From JAPPHA01 sp965221575 (GTDB lineage Bacteria > Pseudomonadota > Alphaproteobacteria > Rhodobacterales > Rhodobacteraceae), in contig CBDCSM010000012.1 in NCBI GenBank assembly GCA_965221575.1, forward strand, positions 930,001 through 994,000: 64,000 nucleotides of DNA. The letters run 5' to 3'. Below are positions 18,368-26,991 of this stretch, one piece after another. The position numbers and the translations under genes were made by a program. The first letter of the stretch is position 1. Each line of letters starts with the position of its first letter. The notes beneath the pieces are model-generated. The model worked only from the letters and a program-made list of their open reading frames with translations. It did no database searches and was not told the DNA's origin.

Positions 18368-18604
18368 GAAACGCCTCCGTCTGGACTGCGCCCGGATGGG
18401 ACCCCGGCGCATGGGCGGCCAAGGCCGTCTGAGCGGACTCCTTGTCGTCAGATGATGCCCGTCGCCTCGAATCTCGGACGGCTTTTGCCAGAAAACCGGT
18501 CAAACGAACAGCACCGCTTGTCACGTTGGCGCCAGGTCGTTCCCGTGTTCCCAAAATGACGCCGGTATCGAACCGGGAACCTCCGGGACGGTTTACTTTG
18601 GTCC

Positions 18605-19351
18605 TCAAGCCGTCAACTGCTCCATCACGTCTTCGGGGATGTCGAAATTCGCGGTTACGGTCTGGACATCGTCACTTTCCTCAAGGACCTCGACAAGCCG
18701 CAGGACTTTCTGTGCTGCCTCGAACCCGAGAGGTGTTGTCGACAATGGTTTCCATATCAGGCGGGAGGACTCGGATTCTCCGAGAGACGATTCCAATGCG
18801 TTTGAAACTTCGTTGAGGTCGCGCGCGTCACAGTAGATCTCGTGTCCTGCCTCGGAGCTTTCGACATCGTCCGCGCCCGCTTCGACGGCCGCCTCGAACA
18901 TGTCGTCGGCGCTACCGGTCGCTTCCGGGTAGAACACCAGCCCCTTTCGCTCGAACATGAACGCGACGGCACCTGTTTCCGCCAAGCTGCCGCCTGCCTT
19001 GGAAAAAATCGAACGCACGCTCGCCGCGGTCCGGTTCCTGTTGTCGGTCATCGTTTCCACGATGATTGCCACTCCTTCCGGCCCGTATCCCTCGTACCGG
19101 ATTTCCTCGTAGTTATCGCCTTCGTTTCCGGATGCCTTCGAGATTGCCCGTTCGATCACGTCCTTCGGGACCGAATTCGACTTCGCCTCCTTCACCGCCA
19201 GCCTGAGACGCGGATTTTTCTCCGGGTCCGGGTCGCCCTGCCGCGCGGCGACCGTGATTTCCCGCGCCAGGCGTGAGAACAAACGTGATCGCGACGCGTC
19301 CTGGCGGCTCTTGCGGTGCTGGATATTTGCCCATTTCGAGTGGCCTGCCAT
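18605..19351 (-). CDS. yebC: YebC/PmpR-family protein
   Basis: A 248-residue YebC family protein. The start ATG 19351 has GAGG with 6-nt spacing and gives the invariant MAGHSKWANIQHRK N-terminus. Further family signatures are YEGYGPEGVAIIVE, TDNRNRTAASVRSIFSKAGG and GAVAFMFERKG. Members are DNA-binding regulators and, in more recent work, factors that relieve ribosome stalling at polyproline. In many bacteria it lies beside ruvC; here it is followed by the pnt operon after a 237-bp gap, so it is probably a separate transcript. Confidence 0.93.
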   Translation of the reverse strand: MAGHSKWANIQHRKSRQDASRSRLFSRLAREITVAARQGDPDPEKNPRLRLAVKEAKSNSVPKDVIERAISKASGNEGDNYEEIRYEGYGPEGVAIIVETMTDNRNRTAASVRSIFSKAGGSLAETGAVAFMFERKGLVFYPEATGSADDMFEAAVEAGADDVESSEAGHEIYCDARDLNEVSNALESSLGESESSRLIWKPLSTTPLGFEAAQKVLRLVEVLEESDDVQTVTANFDIPEDVMEQLTA

Positions 19352-19784
19352 GTCAGTCCTCTTTCTTCCGGTGCGGACCCCGTCCGGCACTGCCGCGCAT
19401 ACCCTGAGCCTTATACGAAATGCTTCCTCGCCTGTTCAAGTTGCGCAAGGACGAGATCCTGTCACCAGGCAGGCCTTGAGACAGCGCCATTGAAGGTCTG
19501 CTTGTGTTCGCGGCCAAAAATTCATTGCAGGTTTGAACCGCGTTTCCACCCTCGTTGTCGAAGCGGCTGTGGACGGAGGGAAAGGTGTCGACACCAGGTG
19601 ACCGGCCCTGCGCGGCGGGGGCCGATGCCGAGCCTGTCCGCGGCGAAGTTGCTGGCAGCTTGACCCCCCAGCGTCGCGGTCGACGGTGTGCAGGTTGCCG
19701 GCTTGCCTGGAACCGTCCGCGGCGTGACCAAGCCTGTGTCTGCCAGTGGTTCCGGCGTTTGTCAGGGCCGCGAGACGCACGGGT
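19352..19784. other. Intergenic region upstream of yebC
   Basis: About 430 bp of GC-rich sequence between the Ldh_2 dehydrogenase stop and yebC. Open frames on the minus strand are arginine/proline-rich and resemble nothing I recognise; they look like composition artefacts. No structured RNA or repeat was found. Confidence 0.4.
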
Positions 19785-20843
19785 CTAGTCGATTGCATCG
19801 AGCGCCTCGACTCCCAGGTCGCGAGCGAGGCAGTTGATTTCGCGAAGCAATTCATCGTGCACGGGAATGCCTTCGGATTCGCGACGGAGCATGGTTGCGT
19901 GCTCGATTTCGCCCGGAAGATACATGCATGATTCCGCTCTCACCGGGGAGGATTTTATGGTTCTGTGGAAAGCGTCCATTCGGTCAAGGTACGCGGATTC
20001 GCCAAGAAGAACCCCTGGATCGAGAGCCAGCATCATGTGGGAGGTGCCGCTGGAACTGTCAGGCGACGTGTACATGCTGAGGATCTCGTGCTGGAAGGTT
20101 CCACCACTGATCACTCCGCACAACAAGTCCACAACCAGTGAGAGACCAAACCCCTTATGTCCGCCGATCGGCAACAGGAAGCCCTCAAGAGCTTTTCCCG
20201 GATCGTCCGTTGGTCTGCCATCACTGTCGGTTGCCCAGCCAAAGGGGATTGTTTCCTCCCTGCTCTGGGCCAAGATTAGCTTGCCGCCCGCGACCATCGA
20301 CATCGAAATGTCAAGAAGAAAGGGAAATCCCAAACGGGTCGGCGCGCCAAAAGCTATCGGGTTGTTGCCCGTCACCGCCTTGGTGCCGCCAGGAGCAACC
20401 AGGTTCGGGCGCACGTTGGACATGACGAGGGCCATGAAACCTTCTTTCACCGCCTGCCAGGCATAGAGTGATGCGGCGCCGAAATGGTTCGAATTCCTGA
20501 CACTGGTCACGCCGATTCCTCGTGTGCCGGCCATCTCCATCGCGTGTCGCATCGCCTCGTGCCCAACCAGGAACCCCATTCCCTCGTCTCCGTCCAGGAT
20601 TCTCAAGGCGCCGCTGTCGGCCAGGACCCGGACGTCGGGATTGCCATTGATGACGTCGTCCCGGAGGCGCCGGGCGTAGATCGGCAGCCGCACGATGCCA
20701 TGGCTGTCAATTCCCCAGAGATTGGTAAGCACAACGGCGTCCGCACATGTCCGCGCATTCTCGCCAGTCATGCCTAGGCCGGAAAAGAGATTGAACAGGA
20801 ATTTCCCAAGCACGTCGCGGTTGACGCGCTTGGCGTCATTCAT
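19785..20843 (-). CDS. Malate/L-lactate dehydrogenase family (Ldh_2) oxidoreductase
   Basis: NAD(P)-dependent dehydrogenase of the Ldh_2 fold, which includes malate, ureidoglycolate, 2,3-diketogulonate and piperideine-carboxylate reductases. The 352 residues show the family motifs TNLWGIDSHGIVRLPIYARR (catalytic His in DSHG), VRNSNHFGAASLYAWQA, TGNNPIAFGAPT and the C-terminal GGHKGFGLSLVVDLLCG. Starts at ATG 20843 or 20855 both overlap the end of the upstream cupin gene, indicating coupling. The substrate is not identifiable; pairing with a cupin next to a sugar ABC transporter hints at a sugar-acid pathway. The gene ends with TAG. Confidence 0.85.
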   Translation of the reverse strand: MNDAKRVNRDVLGKFLFNLFSGLGMTGENARTCADAVVLTNLWGIDSHGIVRLPIYARRLRDDVINGNPDVRVLADSGALRILDGDEGMGFLVGHEAMRHAMEMAGTRGIGVTSVRNSNHFGAASLYAWQAVKEGFMALVMSNVRPNLVAPGGTKAVTGNNPIAFGAPTRLGFPFLLDISMSMVAGGKLILAQSREETIPFGWATDSDGRPTDDPGKALEGFLLPIGGHKGFGLSLVVDLLCGVISGGTFQHEILSMYTSPDSSSGTSHMMLALDPGVLLGESAYLDRMDAFHRTIKSSPVRAESCMYLPGEIEHATMLRRESEGIPVHDELLREINCLARDLGVEALDAID

Positions 20844-21381
20844 CGTTGTCACCATCGAACTTGCCAAGCGGCTCGGCACTGACCATGATCGATGCAAATA
20901 CACAGGGCCTGTCGCTCCGGTTACGCCAGGTGTGCGCGGTCCCCCGCTGGATGATGACATCGCCCGGCCGCAGGAGCATCTCGCCTTCCTCGGTTACGGC
21001 AAAGATCTCGCCAGACAAGATGATGTTATAGTCGACCGTCTCGTTGCGGTGCATGGTCGGGTCATTCGATTCTACCTGCCGAACCACGTCCATGGATTCG
21101 AAATCACCGGATACGGATGTTTCGTCATGCTCGGAATCGGGCAGGAATTCCACGATACGGAAGCGTGTTCCGCCCGAGGGCGGATGATGGCTAAATGGGC
21201 GCTTTCCGGCGTCGTCAAGACCCTCGTTCGAGGCCAACGGGCCATCGGTCTCCCAGAGTTCGAAAAACCTCAGGCCACGCCCAACTTGCTTGACGGTTGC
21301 CTCCGCCAGGTCGCCGCTGAGAAAGCACGAGGTTCCGTCTTGGCGGTGGCCCGTAACCACGCGCCTGAATTTCAAAGCCAT
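20836..21381 (-). CDS. Cupin-domain protein coupled to Ldh_2 dehydrogenase
   Basis: A 181-residue protein whose C-terminal half is a small cupin: PTMHRNETVDYNIILSGEIF supplies the first motif and LRPGDVIIQRGTAHTWRNRS the second. ATG 21381 has AAGAAGG at good spacing. A longer reading to 21426 or 21483 would run toward the flanking IS-like remnant and contains a Lys/Gly-rich stretch unlike a cupin N-terminus. Its last codons overlap the start of the dehydrogenase gene. Proteins of this layout are often regulators or isomerases of small acids. No metal or substrate can be assigned. Confidence 0.78.
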   Translation of the reverse strand: MALKFRRVVTGHRQDGTSCFLSGDLAEATVKQVGRGLRFFELWETDGPLASNEGLDDAGKRPFSHHPPSGGTRFRIVEFLPDSEHDETSVSGDFESMDVVRQVESNDPTMHRNETVDYNIILSGEIFAVTEEGEMLLRPGDVIIQRGTAHTWRNRSDRPCVFASIMVSAEPLGKFDGDNDE

Positions 21382-21440
21382 TTTGCCCTTCTTACCGCCA
21401 CCCGCCCGACCTTTGCATTTTGCCATGTTTTTATCAACCG

Positions 21441-21727
21441 CGCCGCGAAACCCCGTCGTCCAGGGCGGGGATACAAGGCGCAACCGTGTTTGACGTCGTC
21501 AACCGGAAAGCCTAGAGTTATGGTCGAGTCAGAAGGTTACTGCAAAGAACCACCGCAAAAAGCCGGCAAGAATAGGCGGCTATAGGCAAGGCGCAGGAAA
21601 ACCGAAATCGCGAGGACGGAAGGTCTGGCCGTCCCTGCCTGTGGAGGCTTCTGCGTAAGACGGGCACGACCGCCCGCAATAGCCTAAGAAGCAGGAAGCT
21701 CCATCCTCCAGGGTGGGGAGCAGTCAC
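21441..21727. mobile_element. IS200/IS605-like remnant with end hairpins, no transposase
   Basis: About 285 bp too short to code for TnpA or TnpB. Both ends look like the subterminal hairpins of IS200/IS605 elements: CCCCG (21451-21455) with CGGGG (21466-21470) at the left, and an imperfect stem at 21699-21720 at the right (8 pairs, 2-nt bulge, TCCA loop) followed by GCAGTCACG. Between them are two more perfect stems, GGACGG/CCGTCC (21614-21634) and CGGGC/GCCCG (21661-21676). The right-hand part is where TnpB-type elements encode their omega RNA. I read it as an internally deleted, MITE-like derivative that may retain a structured RNA. The family call rests on remembered end features and has not been checked by a search. 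Confidence 0.45.
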
Positions 21728-21794
21728 GCGAAGTCTACAAGTCGTTCAATACGCGCTTCGGGACAGGCAAAGATCCAGACACGGAGAGAGTCAA

Positions 21795-22820
21795 ATGAAT
21801 ATCCTATCGATCCAACGGACAATTAACACTGTCCTGATTGCGATTCTGACGATGACCGCGTTCGCGGTACAGGCACAGGACAAGCCTCGATATGCCATGC
21901 TGGTCCGTGTGCTCGGCAACACCGCCTTCGAACTTGCCCGCATCGGTGCTGAAGAAGCAGCCGAAGAGCTTGGTATCGAACTGATATACACGGGCCCCAC
22001 GGAGAACACCGCCGAGGGCCAGATCAACCTCATCAATTCGCTCATTGCGCAACGCGTCGATGCCATCATGATAACGGCCAATGACGCCACCGCACTGACA
22101 CCATCCCTCAACCGCGCAGCCCAAAGGGGCATAGCGGTTGTCACCTGGGATCAGGATACTGAATCATCGGCCCGCCGCCTGCATATTGCGTCCGCTACGA
22201 ACGAACTCATCGCGCTGGCGCCAGTCAAGATCGCCCTCGAGCTTACCGAAGGGGGAGGTGACGTCGGGATCATAACCGGGCCGGCAAACTCGACGACCCA
22301 GAACGAATGGGTGGACGAGATGATCCGCCTGACGAAAGAAGAGGACGCCTACATGGGCCTCAATGTTGTCGAGGTAGCCTATGGTGACGAACGCTCGGAC
22401 AAGGGGTACAACGAGGCGCTCGGCCTGGTTAACAAGTACCCGGACCTCGAGGCAATCGTTGCCTACACTTCCGTGGGGATCGCGGCTTCGTCACAGATGG
22501 TCAGGGACCAGGGCCTCATCGGGAAAGTCAAGGTGACCGGATTGGGATTCCCGACGGAAATGGTGGATCATGTGCTTTCCGGCGCGACGCCGGCGTTTGC
22601 CATCTGGAACATGATCGATGTCGGTTACACCACCGTGCAGGCAACACACCAACTGGTGAGTGAAGCGATTACCGGCGCCGAAGGCGACGTGATATCAGCA
22701 GGGCGCATGGGCGACATTGCCGTGGGTGAGAACAACGTCGCGGTCATGGGCGAACTGTTCGTGTACGACGCGTCCAACATTCAGGAAGCTGCCGATTTGA
22801 TCAATTCCGTCAGCAATTGA
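21795..22820 (+). CDS. Sugar ABC transporter periplasmic binding protein (peripla_BP_4 type)
   Basis: Periplasmic sugar-binding protein of 341 residues that feeds the downstream transporter. It has a signal peptide of about 27 residues ending AFAVQAQ and the two-lobed repressor-like fold: ARIGAEEAAEELGIELIYTG, INSLIAQRVDAIMITANDAT and GIAVVTWDQDTESSARR are typical of the autoinducer-2/rhamnose (LsrB/RhaS) subgroup. ATG 21795 is preceded by GGAGAG. It is the first gene of a five-gene operon. Rhamnose is the best-known ligand for this subgroup, but no rhamnose catabolic gene is nearby, so the ligand is open. Confidence 0.9.
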   Translation: MNILSIQRTINTVLIAILTMTAFAVQAQDKPRYAMLVRVLGNTAFELARIGAEEAAEELGIELIYTGPTENTAEGQINLINSLIAQRVDAIMITANDATALTPSLNRAAQRGIAVVTWDQDTESSARRLHIASATNELIALAPVKIALELTEGGGDVGIITGPANSTTQNEWVDEMIRLTKEEDAYMGLNVVEVAYGDERSDKGYNEALGLVNKYPDLEAIVAYTSVGIAASSQMVRDQGLIGKVKVTGLGFPTEMVDHVLSGATPAFAIWNMIDVGYTTVQATHQLVSEAITGAEGDVISAGRMGDIAVGENNVAVMGELFVYDASNIQEAADLINSVSN

Positions 22821-22866
22821 CACCGGCGCCGCGTTAACCGGAAGCCGCCCTCAACCGAGCGCAGAA

Positions 22867-24435
22867 ATGACAGTGCGCTCGGTTTCACCTGTCGTGATGC
22901 CTGAGCCGGTTCTGCGCGTCGAAGGCGTATCGAAGCGATTCGGTGGCGTACAGGCTTTGAAGGCAATAGACTTCGAAGCCCGTGCCGGCGAAGTGCATGC
23001 ACTGATCGGCGAGAATGGCGCCGGAAAATCCACCCTCGTCAAGATTCTGTCCGGCATCCATTCCGCAGATGCCGGTACTATTCGGGTGCATGGCAAACGG
23101 CTTGCACTGGCAAGGCCACATGACGCCACCGCGGCAGGCATATCGGCCATCCACCAGGAACCCTCGATGTTTGACGAGCTGACCGTGGCGGAGAACATTT
23201 TCGTCGCGGCGCAGCCGAAGTCTCGGGTGCTCGGGTTGGTCGACTGGCCGCGCATGATCAGGAATTCGACCCTCCTGCTGGAAGAGCTCGGCACGGAAGT
23301 AGATCCCCGCAGCGAGCTTGGCCACCTGAGCGTTGCCGAGCGGCACATCGTTTCAATTGCACGCGCCCTGTCTACGGACTCCAGTATCATCATCCTCGAC
23401 GAGCCCACCGCGGCGCTCTCGCATTCGGAGGTCGAGCGGATTTTCGGAATAATCGCCAAGCTGCAGGAGCAGGGGAAAGCGATCGTATTCATTTCGCACA
23501 AACTGGGCGAAGTCTTCAGGATTTGTGATCGCTACACTGTTCTCCGCGACGGGGAGACGGTCAGCACAGGGACTACGGACAGTACGGATGAAGATGGGCT
23601 GATACGAGCCATGGTAGGTCGTACGCTTGATGACGTGTACCCGAAAGCCGACACGAGCCTGGGGCAGGTAATCCTGGAAGTGTCGGGATACAGCCATCCA
23701 ACCGAATTCGACGAGATCGGCTTCGACCTGCGCCGCGGTGAGATCCTCGGCTTCTACGGCATGGTCGGCTCGGGGCGAACCGAAGTGATGGAATCCCTGT
23801 TTGGTCTGAGCCAGCACAGCCAGGGTACAGTGCGACTTCACGGGGTGCCCGTTGAATTCAAGTCGCCGGGCGAAGCAATCCTTGCAGGCATTTCATACGT
23901 TCCCGAAGACCGGCAGCACCATGGTGCCATCCTGCCCATGTCGATCGCCAGGAACGTTTCATTGCCGCAGCTTGAAAACGTATCGAGTTACTGCTTTCTC
24001 AGTTCCGGGCGTGAGGAGCGACTGGTTGACGAATTCGGCAGGAACGTCGCCATCAAGGCCAGCGGATGGTCGCAAGCAGTCGAGGAATTGTCGGGCGGCA
24101 ACCAACAGAAAGTGGTGATCGGCAAGTGGCTCGCAACCAACCCGGACGTCATTATTCTCGACGAGCCCACCAAGGGGATCGACGTGGGTTCAAAAGCCGC
24201 TGTCCATGAAGCGATCGGTCGGCTCGTACAGGAAGGCCTGGCAGTTGTCCTGGTTTCCTCGGAGCTCGAAGAGGCGATTGGCATTTCCGACAGGCTGGTC
24301 GTCATGGCACAAGGACGGATCGTCGCGGAGTTTGCGAAGAATGACTTTGATCGTGAAAAAATAGCTGCGATAGCAACCCGGCGGATTGACACGGGCCGGG
24401 AACACGAGCCATCGATCGAGGTGCCCGGCAGTTGA
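22867..24435 (+). CDS. Sugar ABC transporter ATPase, tandem domains
   Basis: Cytoplasmic ATPase of 522 residues with two fused nucleotide-binding domains, the RbsA/XylG/MglA architecture. The first has Walker A GENGAGKST (about residues 51-59), the variant signature LSVAERHIV and Walker B IIILDEPTAAL. The second has the degenerate loop GMVGSGRTE, signature LSGGNQQK and DEPTKGIDVGSK. It follows the binding-protein gene by 46 bp, and its TGA overlaps the TTG start of the first permease, implying coupling. It powers import through the two permeases encoded next. Confidence 0.93.
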   Translation: MTVRSVSPVVMPEPVLRVEGVSKRFGGVQALKAIDFEARAGEVHALIGENGAGKSTLVKILSGIHSADAGTIRVHGKRLALARPHDATAAGISAIHQEPSMFDELTVAENIFVAAQPKSRVLGLVDWPRMIRNSTLLLEELGTEVDPRSELGHLSVAERHIVSIARALSTDSSIIILDEPTAALSHSEVERIFGIIAKLQEQGKAIVFISHKLGEVFRICDRYTVLRDGETVSTGTTDSTDEDGLIRAMVGRTLDDVYPKADTSLGQVILEVSGYSHPTEFDEIGFDLRRGEILGFYGMVGSGRTEVMESLFGLSQHSQGTVRLHGVPVEFKSPGEAILAGISYVPEDRQHHGAILPMSIARNVSLPQLENVSSYCFLSSGREERLVDEFGRNVAIKASGWSQAVEELSGGNQQKVVIGKWLATNPDVIILDEPTKGIDVGSKAAVHEAIGRLVQEGLAVVLVSSELEEAIGISDRLVVMAQGRIVAEFAKNDFDREKIAAIATRRIDTGREHEPSIEVPGS

Positions 24436-25451
24436 AACATTTGTCGATAGGCGACTTCCTCAATCAGCGCGAGGGAATACTCCTCGTCACGATATTCGTC
24501 CTGTTCACGGTCATTGTACTGCGCGCGCCTGAATACCTTGGCGAGCAGAACATCGACAATCTACTGACCAGCTGGGGATTCCTGGCGATACTCGCCATCG
24601 GGCAGCTGGCCGTCTTGCTCACGGGCGGGATCGACCTGTCGCAGGCATCCGTGCTGGCCTTCACCGGCATGTTCCTGGCGATACTGTCCCATGGCATGCC
24701 CGAACTACCGGCGATCGTATTCGTCTTGCTGGGTTTGCTTATGGGTGCCGGGCTGGGCCTGGCAAACGGAATCGCCGTGGCATTTATTGGCATACCGGCC
24801 ATCATCACGACGCTCGGGACCATGACCATCATACGCGGTCTCGTCTACGTATTGTCCGGAGGGGCGTGGATTTCTTCTCACGAGATGTCCGAAAAATTCA
24901 AATCCTTTGGTGCGGGCGAGACTCTCGGATTTCCCAATGTCTTCCTGGCAGGCCTTGTCTGCTGCGGGTTGGTATGGCTCTGTCTACAGCACACCAGGCC
25001 CGGGCGTGACGTTTACGCCTTCGGCAGCAACCTGGCTGCCGCACGCAATGCCGGCATCAACCTGAAACGGGTGCAGGTGCTCGTGTTCGTCGTGTCGGGC
25101 GGGGTCGCCGGGCTTTGCGGATACTTGTGGACGGCACGGTTTGCCATTGCTTACACCCAGGCCGCCGAAGGCAGGGAGTTCGCCATCATCGCCGCATGTG
25201 TGATTGGCGGCGTCAGCATTGCAGGAGGGAGGGGAACCGTCGCAGGTGCCGCCCTGGGGGCGTTGTTCATTGCCGTGCTGGAAACTTCCCTTCCGTTCCT
25301 GCGTATCAATGCCTTCGCGCAACTTGCCGTGGTCGGAGCGGTCATCCTGGTCGCCATCGCGGCCAACGCCCGGGCAGAACGCAAGCCAGGCAGGCAGATA
25401 CTGGCACCAAGGGACCGGGCGTCCGCGTCAGCAGGGGTGCCAAGCAGGTGA
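24432..25451 (+). CDS. Sugar ABC transporter permease 1
   Basis: Integral membrane permease of 339 residues from the BPD_transp_2 family used by ribose-type importers, with eight to ten hydrophobic helices. Family landmarks are LTGGIDLSQASVLAFTGMF near residue 60, GIPAIITTLGTMTIIRGLVY and GRDVYAFGSNLAAARNAGIN. The last segment around AIIAACVIGGVSIAGGRGTV is the conserved C-terminal stretch. The start is TTG 24432, overlapping the upstream stop as TTGA. Its stop overlaps the GTG of the second permease. Confidence 0.9.
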   Translation: MKHLSIGDFLNQREGILLVTIFVLFTVIVLRAPEYLGEQNIDNLLTSWGFLAILAIGQLAVLLTGGIDLSQASVLAFTGMFLAILSHGMPELPAIVFVLLGLLMGAGLGLANGIAVAFIGIPAIITTLGTMTIIRGLVYVLSGGAWISSHEMSEKFKSFGAGETLGFPNVFLAGLVCCGLVWLCLQHTRPGRDVYAFGSNLAAARNAGINLKRVQVLVFVVSGGVAGLCGYLWTARFAIAYTQAAEGREFAIIAACVIGGVSIAGGRGTVAGAALGALFIAVLETSLPFLRINAFAQLAVVGAVILVAIAANARAERKPGRQILAPRDRASASAGVPSR

Positions 25452-26410
25452 TCGCGAGAATTCCAATCGGTCCCTGGGAGCTGGCGCTGGTCGTCTTTCT
25501 GGCATGTGTCATTGTCCTCAACAGCTTTCTTTCGCCCTACTTTCTTGATTTCTACAACCTGATCGACAGCACGTTCAGTTTTTCGGAAAAGGCTCTCATC
25601 GCCCTGCCGATGGCCTTGCTGATCATTGCCCGCGAGATCGACGTATCCGTGGCTTCAATCGTCGCGCTGGCGGCAGTCCTGATGGGTGTCGCGGCAGACC
25701 TGGGAGCAAATACGACGACGCTCGTTTTTCTCGGACTCGCCACGGGCACGCTTGCCGGACTCGTCAACGGCACCATTGTCAGCTTGCTGGGCGTACACTC
25801 CATCGTCGTCACAATCGGCACCCTGTCGCTTTACCGAGGCATCGTCGCACTGATCGCCGGCGACGAGGCGTTCACGGGATTCCCGGCCGACTTTGCATGG
25901 TTCGGACAGCACTACCTGGGTAACTACGTGCCCGTGGAATTCGTCATTTACATCATCGCCACGGTCGTATTTGGCGTTGTCTTGCACATGACGACCTTTG
26001 GCAGAAAGGTCTACGCTCTTGGTACGAACCCGGAGGCGGCAGTCTATTCCGGCGTATCTCACACTCGATACCGGCTGGTCCTGTTCGCGCTTACGGGCCT
26101 GATGTGCGGGCTTGCGTCAGTTTTGCTCACCAGCCGGCTCGGCAGCGTACGGCTGAACGTGGCAACCGGTTGGGAACTCCAGATCATTACCATGGTCGTG
26201 CTGGGCGGGGTAAGCATCGCGGGAGGAACGGGATCGATTTTCGGCGTGACTCTGGCCGTGTTCCTGATCGGCCTGCTGACATTCGGTCTCTCTCTGGTCA
26301 ATGTGCCCGGCATCGTCATGAACATCTACATCGGGCTCATGCTGATCAGCGCAATCGCCCTGCCCCGGCTTTACGATTTTGTCAGTAACCGGCTCACCGC
26401 CGGCAAGTGA
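25448..26410 (+). CDS. Sugar ABC transporter permease 2
   Basis: Second BPD_transp_2 permease, 320 residues, forming a heterodimer with permease 1. I start it at GTG 25448, which overlaps the previous TGA as GTGA; a much longer open frame upstream simply runs antiparallel in register over the first permease and is rejected. Motifs include ALPMALLIIAREIDVSVASI, VHSIVVTIGTLSLYRGIVAL, GRKVYALGTNPEAAVYSGV and VVLGGVSIAGGTGSIFG. Downstream, 10 bp separate it from the GYD-domain gene. Confidence 0.9.
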   Translation: MIARIPIGPWELALVVFLACVIVLNSFLSPYFLDFYNLIDSTFSFSEKALIALPMALLIIAREIDVSVASIVALAAVLMGVAADLGANTTTLVFLGLATGTLAGLVNGTIVSLLGVHSIVVTIGTLSLYRGIVALIAGDEAFTGFPADFAWFGQHYLGNYVPVEFVIYIIATVVFGVVLHMTTFGRKVYALGTNPEAAVYSGVSHTRYRLVLFALTGLMCGLASVLLTSRLGSVRLNVATGWELQIITMVVLGGVSIAGGTGSIFGVTLAVFLIGLLTFGLSLVNVPGIVMNIYIGLMLISAIALPRLYDFVSNRLTAGK

Positions 26411-26420
26411 GGAACAGACC

Positions 26421-26717
26421 ATGCCGCTTTACTACATTACCGAAGACGTAACGCGAGAGGGAATGATGAGTTGCAAGCAGGCACCGGAACGAGCCAGGGG
26501 CGTCGTTGGTTTTGCCGCAAACTTTGACGTCACGGTCCTGGAATTCCACTACTGCATGGCTCACTTCGACTTCATCATGAAGGTTGAAGCGCCGGACGAT
26601 GAATCGGTATGCGCATTCGCGATGGCGGTTCGGAAATCCGGGAATGTCACCGCCAGGGTAACCAGGGCATTCACTCCGGACGAATGGGGCAGTATGGTCG
26701 CGCGGTTGCCCGAGTGA
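26421..26717 (+). CDS. GYD-domain protein
   Basis: A 98-residue protein matching the GYD family, a ferredoxin-like alpha/beta fold of unknown function: MPLYYITEDVTREGM, the segment FHYCMAHFDFIMKVEAPDDE and SGNVTARVTRAFTPDEW. The namesake GYD in most members corresponds here to AHFD. ATG 26421 has GAGGA at 7 nt. It is the last gene of the sugar ABC operon. By position and size it could play the part that mutarotases play in rhamnose operons, but it is not RhaM-like in sequence, so this is speculation. Confidence 0.8.
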   Translation: MPLYYITEDVTREGMMSCKQAPERARGVVGFAANFDVTVLEFHYCMAHFDFIMKVEAPDDESVCAFAMAVRKSGNVTARVTRAFTPDEWGSMVARLPE

Positions 26718-26991
26718 TCTGCACGGGCATGTCGCTCGCCGCTTTTTCTCGCGGCTACGGGCATGGAAGTGCGACCTCGCCCGGGCAGGCTGAAACATGG
26801 TGGTGCTTCCGTTTTCCACGTTTTTTCCGGGAATTCGTCCGGATATCTCCCCTCGGGCCAGGTTTGACAGGCAAGGCGTAAGGGTTGCCCCAATCCGGGC
26901 TGGAATTTTCTTGAGAAACGCCACCTTGTTCCGCTCTCGCCGGACGTGAAATCGGCGGGTCGGGATGTGCCTGCTTCCTTTGGGAGCCGGT

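Noticed and set aside
18555..18600. T-arm-like sequence GGTTCGATACC on the minus strand
   Set aside because: No matching acceptor, D or anticodon arms could be found around it; at most a tRNA fragment or chance.
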